From Cololabis saira (lineage: Eukaryota > Chordata > Actinopteri > Beloniformes > Belonidae), in the NCBI RefSeq assembly GCF_033807715.1, contig NC_084607.1, positions 1,228,501 through 1,292,500 of the forward strand: a DNA stretch of 64,000 nucleotides. Direction: 5' to 3'. Shown here piece after piece: positions 25,469 to 61,868 of this stretch (positions are counted from its first letter, which is position 1; each line of letters begins with the position of its first letter). The position numbers were made by a program, and so were the translations under genes. The notes under the pieces are model-generated. The model was not told the origin of the DNA, made no database searches, and saw only the letters and a program-made list of their open reading frames with translations.

Positions 25469-25844
25469 CGCTGCAAAAACTCAAAATCTTAACTAGAATA
25501 TTTGTCGTATTTCTAGTTAAAATGTCTAATTTTTAGTCAAAAAAATCTCATTACAATTAAAACAAGACTCATCACTGGAAATAAACTATTTTCACCTGTT
25601 TCAAGTAGATTTTCACTTAAAATAAGTAGAAAAATCTGCCAGTGGAACAAGATTTTTTTGCTTGTAATAAGAAGATAAATCTTGTTCCACTGGCAGATTT
25701 TTCTACTTATTTCAAGTGAACTTGAAACAGGTGAAAATTGTCAAATAACAAGTTATTTTTCTAGTTATTTTTTTGGACTAAAAATGAGACATTTTAACTA
25801 AAAATAAGATAATATTCCCGGTAAGATTTTGAGTTTTTGCAGTG
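25469..25844. mobile_element. Fold-back MITE, CACTGCAAAAACTC family, copy 2
   Basis: This is the same hairpin element as at 22776, starting 49 bp after the stop codon of the secreted-protein gene. The left terminus has one change (CGCTGCAAAAACTC); the right terminus is GAGTTTTTGCAGTG. Part of one arm is deleted relative to copy 1. It may lie within, or supply, the 3'UTR of that gene. Confidence 0.88.
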
Positions 25845-27902
25845 TAACCCTCCCCCTAAAATACCATAACACATTTAAAAGTAAAACCTTTTGTTCGTTA
25901 ACGTTATGCACTGGCTGCAACACTGAACAAGCAGTTTAACAGTTAGTTTCTCCCTGCAGCGAGTCACAGATGGAGGCACCAATAAGCTCATCACGTCAAC
26001 GTCAAACCACCAGAAAAACCTCTCTGTATGCTTAGCAAAGATGAAAAGTTTTACTCTGAAGTTTTGTGTTTCTCATCAAATGTTTGGATGATAAAGAACG
26101 AGGCTCTGATATGCTTTCTGTTGGATTACGAGTGAATAAACGAGTGAATAAAAAGAATTGATTTGATCATTGTGTTTGATCAGCGGTATTTCTTTCAGCC
26201 ACACAGAAACCATCGTTTGGAACAACCAAGGAAAAGCATGCCTTTATTATCATGTACTTCGAGAAAAAAGTTGAGATTAATGTTGAAATACAATTTCAAG
26301 AACAAATACGAAATTTTGTGAATAAAGTCGAAATTTCGCCTCTTTTCTCAACAATTCAAATTTTTTGACTTTTTCCTCGAAATTGTACTTAGGATTGTAC
26401 AATGTACACATTAATCTCGACATTTCAACTTTTATCTCGACATTTCGACGTGCATAATGAAAAAAAAATCTTCCTCCTCTAAAATATTATTTTTATTTTT
26501 CTCCTGCCTGGCCCTAATACTCTTCTGTAAATAATATTGTGTGTACTTTAATATATCAATAATATAGTTTACTAAATATATAATAATGTAGAATATCTGA
26601 CCTACTTTACTAAACTGTGCTGGGAAAACTGGAATCTATAGAATAAATCTGACCTAAAACAGGCTGATGTAGTTCCTTTAATACCAATAAAATATCCAGG
26701 AATCTGTAAGAGAATATTGTAATATTTGTATCAATAGTTTATATAGACTGAATTTATTGTTTAATATAATTTAAATTCAAAATGTAAGCATGGTGACCAA
26801 AACTATGTTAGTTCCAGGCTGTAAATGTGTTTATTTCTGCTGTAAATGTGTTTATTTCTGCTGTAAATATGTTTATTTCTGCTGTAAAGTTGCACTTTTC
26901 CACCTGGAGGTGGGGACTCTCTGGCGGCCTCTGGCGGCCAGTCGGGGAACTGCAACGGAACTGTACTGCGCATGCGCGTCAATGCGGAAGTCAGGTGGTT
27001 GGCGCTTGACTGGAAAGTGTTTTTTCTTTAATTACTTTATTTAACAAGAACAATGACAAACTCGGATGTAAACATAAGAACATTAAATTGAGAGAAATTG
27101 AGATTGTATAAAAGGGAAAGGAAGAAAATAAATAAATGAACATAAAATAAATAAATAAAAAAAGAATGAGGAAAAAAAAATAAATGAATGAATGAAAAAT
27201 GAGTACTAAAATACTAAATAAGGAAGGGCAATCATAAGTACAAGGGTTTCAGGATAAATTGACTGTTGTAATCAGAGTATTTATGTGTTTGTGACACTGT
27301 TTAAATAAGGATATTTCATTTTTAAGAGAAGTCAACGAAGGGAATATAGTATTAGTATAATAGTATAATATTGTGAATATAGTATTTTGTAAGAATGATC
27401 AAATTATTCACTAAAGAGTAGAATAGAATAGAGTAGAATAGAATAGAATAGAATAGAATAGAATAGAACTTTATAACAGCAAACACACACACTCTCAACA
27501 ATTTTACAAAAAAACACACGAAGTATGAAAAGGTATATAAAAAAGAGTATATCCTAAAAAGAAAAAGAAATAATAACCAATAAATAGCTAAATAATTTTA
27601 AAAAAGCAATATAAAAAATGAGCAATGTATTCAGAATGACACCAAATTGAATGTTTTGTAAATACTTCCAAATTAATATTAATTAATGACACATTTAATT
27701 AATTAATGTCATATTTAATTCCCATTTTAATTAATCAATAACACATTTAATTTATTAATTCATTATTTGTGTATTTATTTAATTTTGACACAACAAATTC
27801 TCCATACATAGCAATTATATAGCATTTATTTTGTGAAATAAAGTTTTTGAAAAAAAAAGAATAAAAAGTAAAGCCTGAAGAACTACAGAACTACAGAACT
27901 CC
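25845..27902. other. AT-rich intergenic DNA with simple repeats
   Basis: No gene is supported. 26820-26895 has about four 21-bp units (GTAAATGTGTTTATTTCTGCT). 27415-27470 is an (AGAAT)n microsatellite. 26240-26515 contains AAGTTGAGATTAATGTTG-like and CCTGGCCCTAATACT ends related to the MITE at 44098. 27050-27600 is A-rich with no motif I recognise. Confidence 0.6.
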
Positions 27903-27954
27903 ACTACCCAGAACCCCCCGCGGCTCCCTCTCATCATTCCACTGAACTCCGTTA

Positions 27955-28245
27955 GTTTTTTTTTTGTTTCTTTAAAAAATATTAAGTCAAATAACTCTTT
28001 TAATTTATATCAAAATATCTTTTATTTTAAGTCTCTTTCTGAAATGTCGATGCTATTTGCTTTAAAATGCCTTACTGTTCCTTTGTATTAACTTTACTTG
28101 TCTATCTTATTTTTGTTTATATGTCTCTAGTTAATAAAACCTCCAAGATGTTCTTTTTTCTTATTATATTTCCTCTACAAGCCGTTTTGTATAGCCTAAA
28201 GTGTGTTTTTCTTGTTTAAAAGAATTGTGTTCAATAAAAAAAAAA
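27955..28245 (+). mobile_element. Retroposed insertion with poly(A) and 10-bp target duplication
   Basis: The insert is flanked by AACTCCGTTA at 27945-27954 and again at 28246-28255, inside a promoter repeat unit. Its 3' end is TTCAATAAAAAAAA, i.e. a polyadenylation signal fused to a poly(A) tail. It therefore looks like a 3' end of a polyadenylated RNA inserted by LINE machinery. The source RNA is not recognised. Confidence 0.75.
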
Positions 28246-28285
28246 AACTCCGTTACCCAGAACCCCCCGCGGCTCCCTCTCATCC

Positions 28286-28662
28286 CAGTGAAATTCCGAC
28301 TCCCGAGGACAAATGGAACGCGGCATTTTCAGTCGGAATTTTCAACTGGAACGCCGGAATGGGATTGGAAGTGGGATTTCCTACTGGGAAAGTGGGAGAA
28401 GCTTCACCACCCCTGAGAGTTATGCCGCATTCCATTTACCTCGGAAATCGGTACTGGGAACTGGGAATGGCAGCCATCATGGAGTGGTAACTCGGGGTGG
28501 TGAAGCTTCTCCCACTTTCCCAGTAGGAAATCCCACTTCGAGGGGCGTTCCAGTTGAAAATTCCGACTAGGAACTAGGAAATTCCGAATTCCGAGGAAAA
28601 AATGGAACGCGGCATTAACATTCCAAGATGGCTGCCATTCCCAGTTCCAATTTCCGAGGCAT
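28286..28662. mobile_element. Palindromic MITE in the CASC3 promoter
   Basis: The two halves are inverted copies: AAATGGAACGCGGCATT, GTGGGATTTCCTACTGGG and GAAGCTTCACCACCCC recur on the opposite strand as GGGGTGGTGAAGCTTC, CCCAGTAGGAAATCCCAC and so on. It sits between promoter repeat units 2 and 3. An additional partial repeat (AATGGAACGCGGCATTAACA) follows. No ORF of note. Confidence 0.8.
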
Positions 28663-28970
28663 AAGAACTCCGTTACCCAGAACCCCCCGCGGCCCCCTCT
28701 CATGATTCCACTGTAAGAACTCCGTTACCCAGAACCCCCCGCGGCCCCCTCTCATGATTCCACTGTAAGAACTCCGTTACCCAGAACCCCCCGCGGCTAC
28801 CTCTCATGATTCCACTGTAAGAACTCCGTTACCCAGAACCCCCCGCGGCCCCCTCTCATGATTCCACTGTAAGAACTCCGTTACCCAGAACCCCCCGCGT
28901 CCCTCTCATCGTTCCACCGTAAGAACTCCGTTACCCAGAACCCCCCGCGGCCCTCTCATCCCAGTGTAAG

Positions 28971-53911
<24,941 letters not shown>

Positions 53912-53977
53912 CCCGGTACCCGCCCCCCCACCGCCCACGGCCCGGCCTCAGCCCCGCCCCCCGACCCGGCCTGTCCG
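53912..53977 (+). other. CASC3: CASC3 3'UTR, first part, ending at a splice donor
   Basis: Sixty-six bases after the stop codon the sequence CCTGTCCG is followed by GTGAGT, a strong donor consensus. The matching acceptor is proposed at 57428. Confidence 0.55.
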
Positions 53978-54032
53978 GTGAGTGGTGTGTGTGTGTGTGT
54001 GCGTGTGCGTGTGTGTATACACGTGTGTGTGT

Positions 54033-54610
54033 TAGGGCTGGGCGATATATCGAGATTTTAATATATATCGATATATTTTCAAACGCGATATGGCACGAGA
54101 CAATATCGTTTATATCGATTAAAAAAAAATATATATATATATATATATTTTTTTTTTATTTAGATATAGCTTATTTTGTGACAAATTGACTTGAATGTTT
54201 TATTTGAGATTTGCACAAATGTTTTGTTATTTGCACAACTGTCAACCTCAGTGGAAAAGTCTGCCTGTTACTGTCTACATTGTATTAATTACAGTGTATT
54301 TTAATTTAATTGTTATGCAGGAAAGGGATATTTGTTTTATTTTATTGAAGAAGCATTTTTATTCTATATATGCAGGCAGTTTATTTTTATTTATTTATTT
54401 GTGACATTTGGCACGAGGCTTTGTATTAAAACTTTTTAAGGGTTTGCATCAGAAAAAAATGAAGCTAACAGAGATGCTAACAGAGATGCTAACAGAGATG
54501 CTAACAGAGATGCTATGCTATAATGCTTTGGGGGAAACCCCAATTATGGCACAGAAAAAATATCGATATATATCGAGTATCAACATTCAGCTAGAAAATA
54601 TCCAGATATA
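54033..54610 (+). mobile_element. Non-autonomous element, GGGCTGGGCGATATATCG end (plus)
   Basis: Starts TTAGGGCTGGGCGATATATC and contains the same interior as the minus-strand copy at 46867, including the shared MFYLR frame. It also has four 12-bp units AGAGATGCTAAC. Right terminus degraded. Confidence 0.7.
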
Positions 54611-54682
54611 ACTTTTGGTCCCTAGTATATGTCTGTGTATACGTGTGTACGTGTGTATATGTGTCTGTGTGTGTACGTCTGT

Positions 54683-55760
54683 GTAAATATTAGGGATGTC
54701 CTGATACCATTTTTTTCACACCGAGTACGAGTATTTTAATTTGTGTACTCGCCGATACCGAGTACCGATCCGATACTTCTACCACAAAAATAACTAGGCT
54801 TAAAATGCAATGAATTGGAAGACAGGTTTTATTTGGAAGAGAAATTCTATTTTAAACAAAACTCAGCCGGCCGGTCTTTCCTCCGCGCTTTAGTCTCATC
54901 ACAGGAACATCAACTGAGCATGTGCGGGGCTTCACCTGAACTGAGCATGTGCAGTGCTTCACCTGAAGCCGTCCGTGTGAAACAACATAAACAATCAAAT
55001 AGAATTTATAAAACAGGCTAAATTAAATGATGTTACACACTCTTGTACAGTAGGTGGTGGTATATGCTCCTTATAGTTGGTTACAATCCACCAATAAAAC
55101 AGAAGAAGAAGAAGATAAACAATCCCATTGCTACAGTCCGGTTATATAGAGTGACAGACTGTGGGCTGTCGGCGCAGCTAACGTGGCTAACCGGCTAACG
55201 GCTAACCGGAATGTAACAATGGGATTGTTTATGTTGTACTGTGGGTTACGTGGAGTGTTTAATAAAGTTCCCTGTGAGTAAGGGTAATACTCCACCGTCC
55301 AGTTTGTATACCGTAATTAAGGAAGATAGAATTTACTGAAACATGGAACAGCCTGGCTGAGCAGCAGCTCTGCTGCTGCTCAGCCAGGCTGCACACTGAC
55401 CCGGGGAGCCGCGGGGCGGCTCAACATCTCCCCCTAGTGGCGCTAACTAGAGGTGGGTGCAATTCATCGATGTGTCGGTGAATCGCAAAAAATGAAAAAT
55501 ACATGTCAAATGTTCAAAAAACCTTGTTATTTACTTAATGAGTGTTGTTAGAGGAACTGAGGTAATTGATTGGCTATTTATTTACAAATGTAGCCACAGA
55601 TGAAGACAAAATCAATCTTGTATGGAAAAAAGCATTAAAAATCACAATAATCCAAGAATTGTGGCACCAAGAATCGAATCGAATCGACAATCGTTATAAT
55701 CGAAGAATCGAAGCTCCAATAATCGAAATCGAATCGTGAGGTTCCCTTGTTTGCACACCC
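54683..55760. mobile_element. Degraded hAT-like element ends
   Basis: 54683 onward reads TTAGGGATGTCCTGATACC with CGAGTACCGATCCGATACTT, and 55447-55765 is bounded by TAGAGGTGGGTGCAA and TTTGCACACCCCTA-type ends with many AATCGAAT words. Between them is unassigned sequence with AACAATCCCATTG and its inverse. No coding motif. Confidence 0.5.
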
Positions 55761-55779
55761 CTACTATGTATATAACGCC

Positions 55780-56346
55780 CATGTATACGTGTGTGTATAC
55801 GTCTGTGTGTGTGTGTGTGTGTGTGTATACGTGTGTGTGTGTGTGTGTGTGTATACGTGTGTGTGTATACGCGTGTGTGTGTGTATATACGTGTGTGTGT
55901 ATACGTGTGTATATACGTGTGTGTGTGTATACGTGTGTGTGTATACGTGTGTGTGTATACGCGTGTGTGTGTGTGTGTATACGTGTGTGTGTGTGTGTGT
56001 GTGTATACGTGTGTGTGTATACGCGTGTGTGTGTGTGTGTGTGTGTATACGTGTGTGTGTATACGTGTGTATATACGTGTGTGTGTGTATACGTGTGTGT
56101 GTATACGTGTGTGTGTATACGCGTGTGTGTGTGTGTGTATACGTGTGTGTGTGTATACGTGTGTGTGTATACGTGTGTGTGTGTATACGTGTGTGTGTAT
56201 ACGTGTGTGTGTATACGCGTGTGTGTGTGTGTGTATACGTGTGTGTGTATACGTGTGTATATACGTGTGTGTGTGTGTATACGTGTGTGTGTATACGTGT
56301 GTATATACGTGTGTGTGTGTGTGTATACGTGTGTGTGTATACGTCT
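55780..56346. repeat. Alternating purine-pyrimidine (GT/AC/CG) tract
   Basis: Mosaic of GTGTGTGTATACGTGTG and GTATACGCGTGTG blocks. Strict alternation removes stop codons, explaining the 219-263 codon frames on both strands. Confidence 0.96.
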
Positions 56347-56539
56347 ATGTCAGTGTTTCCCCTGGAATTGTTTTCAGGCCCGGTGGTACCACCGAAAACA
56401 AACAAACAGACGAGGCTCGTGGGACGGCGTGTTGGACATGTGACATGTAGCAATATAACAAAGTTTTACATTAAAAATCATTGTAGGCCTATATTGCTGA
56501 ATTATATCACTTCAATGAAATCATTAGATTTAATCTAAC

Positions 56540-56740
56540 CTTTAACCAAAGTGTCCTGGGCCTGAAAGGTCTGACCAATATGAGCATTGATCTGTTCTAG
56601 ATATTTCAGAGGGATCTCTATGAAAACCCTCTGGTTCTCTTTTAAGAGAACCTCAGGACCGCAGAGAACGTTGATATTTTTAAAAGGAGGCTCAAGACAC
56701 ACCTTTTTAGCTTGGCTTTTATCTTATCTCATTTATCTAG
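56540..56740 (+). mobile_element. LINE-like interspersed repeat fragment
   Basis: AAAAGGAGGCTCAAGACACA followed by CCTTTTTAGCTTGGCTTTT is a common 3' segment of interspersed fish repeats, whose frame reads FKRRLKTHLFSLAF. Class not assigned. Confidence 0.5.
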
Positions 56741-57211
56741 TCTTTTCAGCTATTTATTGTATCTATTGTATTTACTTTTTTTTTTTTAAATCTTTTTTAT
56801 TATCTTTAAACCTTTAATCCATTTTAGTGACTTTGTATTTTATGTTATTTATTATTCATCTTAAGTTTTGTATAGATTTTTCTAAAATTTTACACTTTTT
56901 AGGCATTTTTTTTACTCTCTTTTAATCCTTTAGTTTTTAGCTCCAGTGTTTCCTCAGGGGGGTCGTTCACACTGGGAGGTGTGCCTGCTCCGCCCATGGG
57001 GGTGTCGTCATGGGGATCCCTCAGGCCTGGGTAGCTGGGGGGGGGCTCCACCTTCTGTGTGGGGTCTGCCCCGGTCTGTCCGGGTTGGGGGGGTCTCTGT
57101 GGGGATGCTTCTGGTGGTCGTGGTCGGTGGAGCTTCTCAGTGTGGACGGCCACCCATAGGTAGTGTTTTCCTCACCTGGATCGTTAGTGCTAAGCCATGT
57201 CACCAGTCCAC

Positions 57212-57216
<5 letters not shown>

Positions 57217-57258
<42 letters not shown>
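57217..57258. repeat. (TG)n microsatellite
   Basis: About 20 TG units in the proposed 3'UTR intron, followed at 57329-57415 by a short CATGCTGTTTT tandem. Confidence 0.93.
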
Positions 57259-57259
<1 letters not shown>

Positions 57260-57428
57260 TGTGAGTGAGTGTCTGGGGAAAAATGAACCTTTAGTGGTTC
57301 TAGTGGAAAGACAATCTATTGCAACTAACTGTTCATGCTGTTTTCATGCTGTTTTCATGCTTTTTCATGCTGTTTTCATGCTGTTTTCATGCTGTTTTCA
57401 TGCTGTTTTCATGCTTCCATGTCTGCAG

Positions 57429-58580
57429 GAGCCGGGTGGGAGGAGCTACAGGGGCGGGACGCCGCAGAGGCGGAGCCTCGTGGAGGCGGAGCCTCGCCGG
57501 CCGACGACGACAACTTTCCTTCTTCCCCAAGCAGCGAATATCACGAGCAGCGCCGGGGGCGGAGCCTCGCTATCACGGGGCGGAGCCTCACTGGCCGGGG
57601 GCGGAGCCTCCCCTGACGGGGGCGGAGCCTCGCCGTCGCCACGGAGCCTGAGATGATTCCAGAAATATTCCAGCTGTTGTAGATTCCACAAGTTTCTAAC
57701 ATCGACCGCAGGCCTAAGCCCCGCCCACGCCGTGATGTCATCACAGCGCCGCCCCCCCCGACCCGGAACCTCCAACGACCTTGTCGGTCGCCGTCGGCGA
57801 CGGAGAGATTTGATTTAGCGACGTAGCATCGAGCTGCTGCCTCCGGCTCCGTTTCTGTTTCTGTTTAAACCCAACCAGAGCCGTTTCCAGCTGAACCGGG
57901 GGGAGGGGGGGGCAACGGTCGCCATGGAAACGGAGGACAAACCGTCTTCACTCGTCCCAAACCGACGTCTCGGTTTAAACGGTTTAAAGGTCAGAAGTCA
58001 AGAGTCCTACAGAATATTCTAGAAGTCACCAGTGATGTTTCAGGATGTTTCGGTTCCGGTTATTTCCGGAGGCCCCGCCCCCAAAACCCCCCAAGACTTT
58101 TGTTTTGAAATGTTTATTGAATCTGAAAATCTAGAATTTCTTTGTAAACTAAAAATGTCCTTTAGAAAATATTGAAATTGAAGGAACTAATGACAGAACG
58201 TGTTTTTTTTACTCTCAACTTCAGTTTAAACGTTTAGAAAACGTCACTTTTGTCTAGTTTTGTCCTGGAGACGGTCCTGGTCCTGGTTTAGTCCAGGTTC
58301 TGGTTCTAGTTCTAGTCCTGGAGACGGTCCTGCTTCAGGTCCAGGTTCAGGACCTGGTCCTGGTCCTGGTTCTGGTCCTGGTCCAGGACCAGATCCTGGA
58401 GACGGCTCTGGTTCTGGTTCTTGTTTTCTAAGTGTATTTTTTAAAAGCAGCAGATTCAGGTTTGTCTTGTTTTGTCCGACAGGAACGACCGTCGTTATAA
58501 ATGTTTTAGTTTAAACTTTCCGTACAGATGTTTGTTGTTTTGGTGTCTGATCATTAAAGTGGTTCCTCTCAGTCCTCTCT
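57429..58580 (+). other. CASC3: Probable CASC3 3'UTR exon
   Basis: TTCCATGTCTGCAG is a good acceptor. Downstream is GC-rich sequence with about six GGGGCGGAGCCTC repeats (57462-57635), a GTCCTGG minisatellite (58262-58425) and an ATTAAA at 58553 followed by a T/G-rich stretch. No coding potential. Assignment to CASC3 rests on strand, position and splice signals only. Confidence 0.5.
58553..58558 (+). terminator. CASC3: Candidate polyadenylation signal ATTAAA
   Basis: ATTAAA is followed within 30 bases by GTGGTTCCTCTCAGTCCTCT, a plausible U/GU-rich downstream element. No AATAAA is seen between 57429 and here. Confidence 0.5.
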
Positions 58581-58582
58581 TT

Positions 58583-58583
<1 letters not shown>

Positions 58584-58629
<46 letters not shown>

Positions 58630-58696
58630 TACTATTATTATTACTATTATTATTAACATTATTATTATTATTATTACTACTATTATTATTATTATT
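58584..58696. repeat. (ATT)n microsatellite, left part
   Basis: Imperfect ATT/ACT repeats, split from the matching right part (60744-61010) by the fold-back element. Confidence 0.95.
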
Positions 58697-59635
58697 GGTA
58701 ACACTTTACAATAAGGGTCCCTTAATTAACGTTAGTTAATGCATTATTAAGCATTAATTAACAGTTTAATAATAGTTAAATAACCATTATTATGTATTAC
58801 TTAACATTAATTAGCATATTAGTTAATGCATTAATAAACAGTTAATTAATGCATTATTAAGCATTAATTAACAGTTTAATAATAGTTAAATAACCATTAT
58901 TATGTATTACTTAACATTAATTAGCATATTAGTTAATGCATTAATTAACAGTTAGTTAATGCATTATTAAGCATTAATTAACAGTTTAATAATAGTTAAA
59001 TAACCATTATTATGTATTACTTAACATTAATTACCATATTAGTTAATGCATTAATAAACAGTTAATTAATGCCTACTGCTCAGAGTTAATTAATACATTA
59101 GTAAGCATTAATAAACGTTACATGATGTAATTATTTATCCTTATGTATGCATTACTTAGTATTAAGTAATACATTAGTTAATACATAAGTAAAACGTTAA
59201 TAATGTCCCTAGTAATCATTTACTAATGGTGTTTATTTGGAGTGAATATGCATTAAGTAACAGCTACCTAATACATCTACTAATCATTCGCTAATGGTGT
59301 ACATGTTTACTGGATGGGCATTATTAAACAACTATTTAGAGTCTTAAGTAATCATTTCCTAATGGTGCTGTGTATGTTATCAGGTAGCTTACCTGACCTT
59401 ATGAACGGTAACCTGACATAAACCTTAATAAATGTATAGGAGTGGCTCATAACCATTACTTAACCATTAGTAAAGGCTTGCTGGACCCTTATTGTAAAGT
59501 GTAACACATTTATCCCTTAGGTAACACATTATTAATGCTTAACTGCCTCATAAGCATTACTTAACCATAATTAACCATTAGTAAATACTATTCTGGACCC
59601 TTATTGTAAAGTGTAACACATTTATCCCTTAGGTA

Positions 59636-59708
<73 letters not shown>

Positions 59709-59710
59709 TG

Positions 59711-59766
<56 letters not shown>

Positions 59767-60743
59767 ATACATATAACAAATGTTATCTGTTAAAATCTGT
59801 TTTATTTTGTTTTAAATAAAAAGTGTAAACTTCTTTATATGTGATTGCTTAATTTACTAATGGTTAATTATGGTTAAGTAATACTTATGAGGCAGTTAAG
59901 CATTAATAATGTGTTACCTAAGGGATAAATGTGTTACACTTTACAATAAGGGTCCAGAATAGTATTTACTAATGGTTAATTATGGTTAAGTAATGCTTAT
60001 GAGGCAGTTAAGCATTAATAATGTGTTACCTAAGGGATACATGTGTTACACTTTACAATAAGGGTCCAGCAAGCCTTTACTAATGGTTAAGTAATGGTTA
60101 TGAGCCACTCCTATACATTTATTAAGGTTTATGTCAGGTTACCGTTCATAAGGTCAGGTAAGCTACCTGATAACATACACAGCACCATTAGGAAATGATT
60201 ACTTAAGACTCTAAATAGTTGTTTAATAATGCCCATCCAGTAAACATGTACACCATTAGCGAATGATTAGTAGATGTATTAGGTAGCTGTTACTTAATGC
60301 TTATTCACTCCAAATAAACACCATTAGTAAATGATTACTAGGGACATTATTAACGTTTTACTTATGTATTAACTAATGTATTACTTAATACTAAGTAATG
60401 CATACATAAGGATAAATAATTACATCATGTAACGTTTATTAATGCTTACTAATGTATTAATTAACTCTGAGCAGTAGGCATTAATTAACTGTTTATTAAT
60501 GCATTAACTAATATGCTAATTAATGTTAAGTAATACATAATAATGGTTATTTAACTATTATTACACTGTTAATTAATGCTTAATAATGCATTAACTAACT
60601 GTTTATTAATGCATTAACTAATATGCTAATTAATGTTAAGTAATACATAATAATGGTTATTTAACTATTATTAAACTGTTAATTAATGCTTAATAATGCA
60701 TTAACTAACGTTAATTAAGGGACCCTTATTGTAAAGTGTTACC
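58697..60743. mobile_element. 2.05-kb fold-back element inserted in an ATT microsatellite
   Basis: Starts GGTAACACTTTACAATAAGG and ends with its reverse complement CCTTATTGTAAAGTGTTACC. The two arms of about 0.95 kb pair along most of their length around a (TA)n centre. Internal words such as CACTTTACAATAAGGGTCC recur near the centre. TTATTATT lies on both sides but is uninformative in the microsatellite. No ORF. Confidence 0.93.
59637..59761. repeat. (TA)n core of the fold-back element
   Basis: About 125 bp of TA with a short GTATG interruption, at the axis of the palindrome. Likely polymorphic. Confidence 0.95.
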
Positions 60744-61010
60744 TTATTATTATTATTATTACTATTATTATTATTATTATTATTATTACTATTATCATTA
60801 TTACTAGTATTATTATTATTATTATTACTATTATTATTATTATCATTACTACTATTATTATTGTTATTATTATTATTACTATTATTATTATCATTACTAC
60901 TATTATTATTACTATTATTATTATTACTATTATTAATATTATTATAATTAATATTATTATTATTCAATCAGGCTCATTATTATTATTACTATTATTATTA
61001 TTATTTGGAT
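60744..61010. repeat. (ATT)n microsatellite, right part
   Basis: ATT/ACT/ATC units. The minus-strand Asn-rich frame is a repeat translation. Confidence 0.95.
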
Positions 61011-61195
61011 AAACTGAGCCCAGGTTGGGGATCTTAACGGTTATTTTTACGCCTGAAAAAATATAAAAACTTAATAAAGTGACATATTAACAGCGCTACA
61101 GCGGAAATTAAAACAGCTTTTGTCTCTCAGCTTCATGATTTAGTGGTGGTGCTGAAAGTAGGAGTAGGGGGAGGATTGGGACAGAAACCTGGGGA

Positions 61196-61345
61196 AACAA
61201 ATGCAAATAAAATAAAAAAAAACAATTTAAGAATAGAAAAAAAAAACAAGAATAACGGCGCAGCCGGAAAAAAAATAAATACAATTTAAAAAAAAAAAGA
61301 AAAATGGCGTGGCCGGAAAAAAATACAAATAAAATCCCTTCTTTT
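61196..61345. repeat. Outlying units of the A-rich CpG-island array
   Basis: AATAACGGCGCAGCCGG and AATGGCGTGGCCGG each sit in A-runs, as in 62690-64000. They are separated from it by the 14-bp minisatellite. Confidence 0.7.
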
Positions 61346-61414
61346 TTTGGGCTAGTGGTAGAAAAGTAGGGGAGTATTGGGATTGGGCCGTGGACACCTG
61401 GACGGACCAGGTGT

Positions 61415-61868
61415 CGCATGCACGGAAACACCTGGACGGAAACACCTGGACGGAAACACCTGGACAGAAACACCTGGACGGAAACACCTGGACAGAAACA
61501 CCTGGACAGAAACACCTGCACGGAAACACCTGGACGGAAACACCTGGACAGAAACACCTGCACGGAAACACCTGGACGGAAACACCTGGACGGAAACACC
61601 TGGACGGAAACACCTGGACGGACGGAAACACCTGGACGGAAACACCTGGACGGAAACACCTGGACGGAAACACCTGGACGGACAGAAACACCTGGACGGA
61701 CAGAAACACCTGGACGGACAGAAACACCTGCACGGAAACACCTGGACGGAAACACCTGCACGGACAGAAACACCTGCACGGACAGAAACACCTGCACGGA
61801 CAGAAACACCTGGACAGAAACACCTGGACGGACGGAAACACCTGGACGGAAACACCTGCACGGACAGA
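61415..61868 (+). repeat. 14-bp minisatellite (CACCTGGACGGAAA), about 32 copies
   Basis: Direct tandem with GGACAG and GCACGG variants and 4-bp GACG insertions. Each unit contains CACCTG, an E-box word. Frames reading KHLDGNTWTETPG and RCFRPGVSVQVF are repeat translations. Confidence 0.96.

Larger units (their letters stand above)
27903..28965 (+). promoter_or_regulatory. CASC3: CASC3 promoter: eight ZNF143-like motifs, mostly at 52-bp period
   Basis: The motif ACTCCGTTACCCAGAACC plus CCCCGCGG occurs at 27903 (partial), 28247, 28667, 28719, 28771, 28823, 28875 and 28925. The last six are spaced 52, 52, 52, 52 and 50 bp, and end 21 bp before the ATG. The motif resembles the ZNF143/THAP11 site (ACTACAATTCCCAGAATGC followed by a GCG end): the CCCAGAA core and the GCG end are shared and the ACT end is kept, with differences at the ACAAT/CCGTT positions. 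The first gaps are filled by two insertions (27955-28245 and 28286-28662). No TATA box is seen. Confidence 0.65.
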
